A stretch of DNA of 64,000 bases from Stercorarius parasiticus. Lineage: Eukaryota; Chordata; Aves; Charadriiformes; Stercorariidae. Positions 61,028 through 64,000 of the stretch are shown one piece after another; the stretch's first letter is position 1; every line of letters starts with the position of its first letter. The stretch covers positions 1 to 64,000 of the forward strand of contig VWZL01005131.1 in the NCBI GenBank assembly GCA_013396915.1, read 5' to 3'. A model generated the notes under the pieces. That model worked only from the letters and a program-made list of their open reading frames with translations. It had not been told where the DNA came from and searched no databases. The position numbers and the translations under genes were made by a program.

Positions 61028-64000
61028 ATTATCTAGAAAAAAGTATCCAGTTTCTTTCTTTCTTTCCTTTCAGCTCAGGTCCTCACATCTGACATTTCCA
61101 ATGATCAGGCAAACAAAGTACACTTTACTCAAACATTTTCAGAACCTAAGACAACTGAAGCTTCACACATCATAAATAAAAAAAAGTAATTCTAGTAGTC
61201 ATACCGCAATAGTCAAGCAAAACAGAACTGACTCCCAGATGCTATTTTTTCCCTTGTCAGGAGAAAACAGGATCTCTCAAGTAATGACATTTGGAAAACT
61301 GAATAAACCACCTTCCTTTAACATCCTCAATTTCCTTTCTTCCATTGTAGTTCTCAAAAGTTCTTTAGGAAGCAGCAGCCATGATATTAAAAACGCAGAT
61401 ATAATTTACTATCAGTTTGTCTACTGTTCATATTTTTCGGCAAATTTAAATCTGACTCCTAGTCTGTCTGATGTTTTGTTGCTTATCTTACTTAGATAAA
61501 GTTCAGTAATAGAGGTATGGAGACAAAAAGCTGCTGAAAACTTTCCCAAGTTACATAGATGACTACTATTTTTTATGTTGGAATACCTCTGATACTTTGT
61601 ATAATCTTGTATGAAGCCTACACTGACATATTTGAGATGTGTATGAGATTTCTCTGTCTTTTCTGGCATCCACAGATTTCTTTATTTTAATCTATTGCAA
61701 ATAAAAACTGTATAATTGTATTTGCCACATAAACAAAAACAACCTCCGTTCCCCAAAGTAAAACAAAACAAAACAAAACAAAACCCAAAACCTAGAAGGG
61801 AAATATGAGTATGCATTTTTCAAAAATTAAAAAAAATAAATAACGGAATTAACATGATTCGGCTACTTTAGAATACATACTTTCATTCTCAGATAACATC
61901 TGAGAAAGGCAGGTTCACTGTTGAATAAATGGATATTAGCATATTTCCTGAAGTATTATTGTGCTACAGATCTCAAATTATCAGTGACTTTAGTCAACAG
62001 TGCATGACTTGAAACCACATTGTAAAGAAGATGCTGGTGTTTAACTCAGTATAAGTTAATTTATGAATCTTACTCAAGGAAGGAAAGTACAATAAGAGAG
62101 AAATCATTATAAATGAAGGCTTTTTCTGTAGAAGAATTTATATTAACTCATGTAAAATCTGTGCACGACAGAGCTATGTTACCACAACAGATAGAAACAT
62201 GGCTGTCTTCTTGAACTTTTAATGTCAATGAATTCTTGACAAAACTTGCTAATTTCACAGGAGAGCGTGAGGGAGTACAGAAGCATTTTGAAAGTTTCAG
62301 ATCAGAAAGATCAATTGAAAGCACATTGGTGCTTTACATTACTTTTGTAGCCAGCTCTACAGCTGTTGACTGCTGGCTCCCACCATGGTTACTTGATCAC
62401 AGAATAAATCAAGCACCAAGACTGAAGACTATCTTTTGTTGTCACATAGGAACAAAGTCTTAATGTTTCATATTTACTGTTATCACATGATGAAAAGAGA
62501 ATTGACTACCTTATGTTGACTATTATAAGATTGAGGAAAGACAAAGTGTACAAGGCTAATATTTAAAATTCTTTGGCAGTAAGAGAATCAGTAAAATGTA
62601 AATACAATGTCACCTTTTGAAGCGAATGGACCCAATAAGGATGTGATATTGAAACAAAATAAAAAAAAAAAACAACCAACCAAACAAAAAAAAACCCAAA
62701 TCAACACTTTTAGAAAGTATAAAATATCTTTTGTTACTCTTTTGGGGAAATAATTTTTTGCTATTATGCTAATGAATTATTTTATGCATGTCTGAAAAGG
62801 TCTATGAAGAAAATAGTTTGGAGCTAATAAAGCCATCTCTTCCTTGTTAATTGGGACAGATTCCAGCTTTTAGCTCACCCATCAGCCTAGACAAGTCTCT
62901 TCCCAAACATCCAGAATTAACCTATAATCATACCTTTCTTGCCTATAGCACCAAATACATGTGACTCCACACGTATCCAAGACCATTATAACTTATTCAT
63001 CTTTTGTTTTAAAGAACATGTCTGGAAAGCTGCATGCAGCTCTGAAGTCTGACAAAATGAGAATCCCCAAACAGTACTTGCAGTGACATTTGAATCCAGC
63101 TCTATATTGTGTGTGGATCAAGTCCAGGCAGACATTATGAACTGGAGAAGCATACTGAGAGACTAATGGCAAAAAGCTCACGAGTGCAAAGCTAGCTTCA
63201 TTATAAAGAGTAAGACCATTCATTTGGCTAACTGTTTCCAATCACTGACCATGTTAATTAGGAGAATGAGGCATGAAACAGTAATAGGCTAGAGATCTTG
63301 CCAATACATTTTATTTCTATGCATGGGTATATGTGAGGCTGGATAGAAGCCTTTTTAAGATTGTTGTTAGACCTTTCTGCTGTACTGCCTCCTGGCTGAA
63401 AAGGGAGTCCTGGACTGGCAAGAGAAGAGAGACATGTACTTTTTCTACTGCTTTCTAGCATCTTTCATCTCAGTTCCTGAAGTATCTGATGTTAAATTAT
63501 ATTTGTTTAAATACACAATCTTGAACTCATTTACCCTCTAAGAACTGCCTTACCATCAGACTATGGGGTGAATTGAGTTGTGAACTTCATACAGTTGACA
63601 ATACATTGTATAGCTAGCAATAATCTGGCAATGAACAAAAGAAAGAATAACCTACAGGGAAGAATTCTGATCCATTTATCTTGTGTAGTTGCAGGTATCT
63701 CTTCAGATTGTAATGACAAGTTAGGTCCTAACCTGCAACTCTTTGTATCAGCAACTGCTCGTAAGACTCCAGAGTCCACCCCGTGGACTCTAAAGATTCC
63801 TAGTCAACCACTCAGTTTCTAAATTTCACTTTTGGGAGACAAGTGTTGCCTAAAAATTAGGTTTTACAATACTGCCTTTTAAAACTCTGAATTTATCATG
63901 AAGTTCTCTGATCCTCAGCATAAGCAAAGACAGCAGCCTGGTTCTCATGTCTGTTGCTGAGAAGTAACAAGAATAAATATATAAAGGCACAGGGAAAGCT
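61028..64000. other. AT-rich stretch with no recognised gene
   Basis: No frame above 86 codons has recognisable content. An (AAAAC)n run lies at 61760-61788, and an A-rich tract with CCAA units at about 62656-62700. Nothing else was recognised. Confidence 0.55.
61760..61788. repeat. (AAAAC)n simple repeat
   Basis: Five successive AAAAC-type units followed by CC. Ordinary microsatellite. Confidence 0.9.

Overview
The window looks like non-coding DNA from a bird. The evidence is its repeats: fragments of the CR1 LINE, whose 3' ends carry the characteristic ATTCTATG octamer tail and whose reading frames match avian CR1 ORF1 and ORF2, and LTRs opening with TGTCCTGGTTT, a start typical of avian endogenous retroviruses. 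The sequence is AT-rich throughout. I found no host exon, RNA gene, CRISPR array or bacterial-type operon. It is either a gene desert or the inside of a large intron, and the sequence alone does not say which. The species cannot be named from this; the LTR type suggests Neoaves, as inference only.

Layout. 1-17 is the tail of a CR1 lying outside the window. 2911-3702 is a reverse-strand CR1 3' fragment. 7218-11498 is the main element, a nearly full-length forward CR1 with both reading frames recognisable but broken many times; a ~130 bp 3' fragment of another CR1 sits in reverse inside its ORF2 (9873-10002). 17381-17421 is an AAT microsatellite holding an unresolved base. 17837-18591 is a reverse-strand solo LTR with a TATA box. 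21453-22570 is an old reverse CR1 fragment. 24827-25226 is bounded by a perfect 36 bp inverted repeat that no annotated element explains. 26895-27205 and 27298-27842 are two CR1 fragments in opposite orientations. 39290-39385 is a worn CR1 3' end. 54326-55057 is a second kind of LTR, reverse strand, with a possible internal remnant up to about 55834. 60590-61027 is a second copy of the 17.8 kb LTR with a clean 5 bp target duplication; its middle ~340 bp is missing and replaced by a single N. Everything else is AT-rich sequence with homopolymer runs and short simple repeats.

None of the elements looks capable of activity. In the big CR1 the endonuclease SDH motif reads SEH, the reverse transcriptase FADD reads FSDD, and several frameshifts and stops separate the domains. 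No coherent new biological system is visible. The best unexplained signals are the 36 bp inverted repeat, the nested CR1 insertion, the pyrimidine-rich tracts near 31, 35 and 41 kb, and the probable misassembly at 60781.
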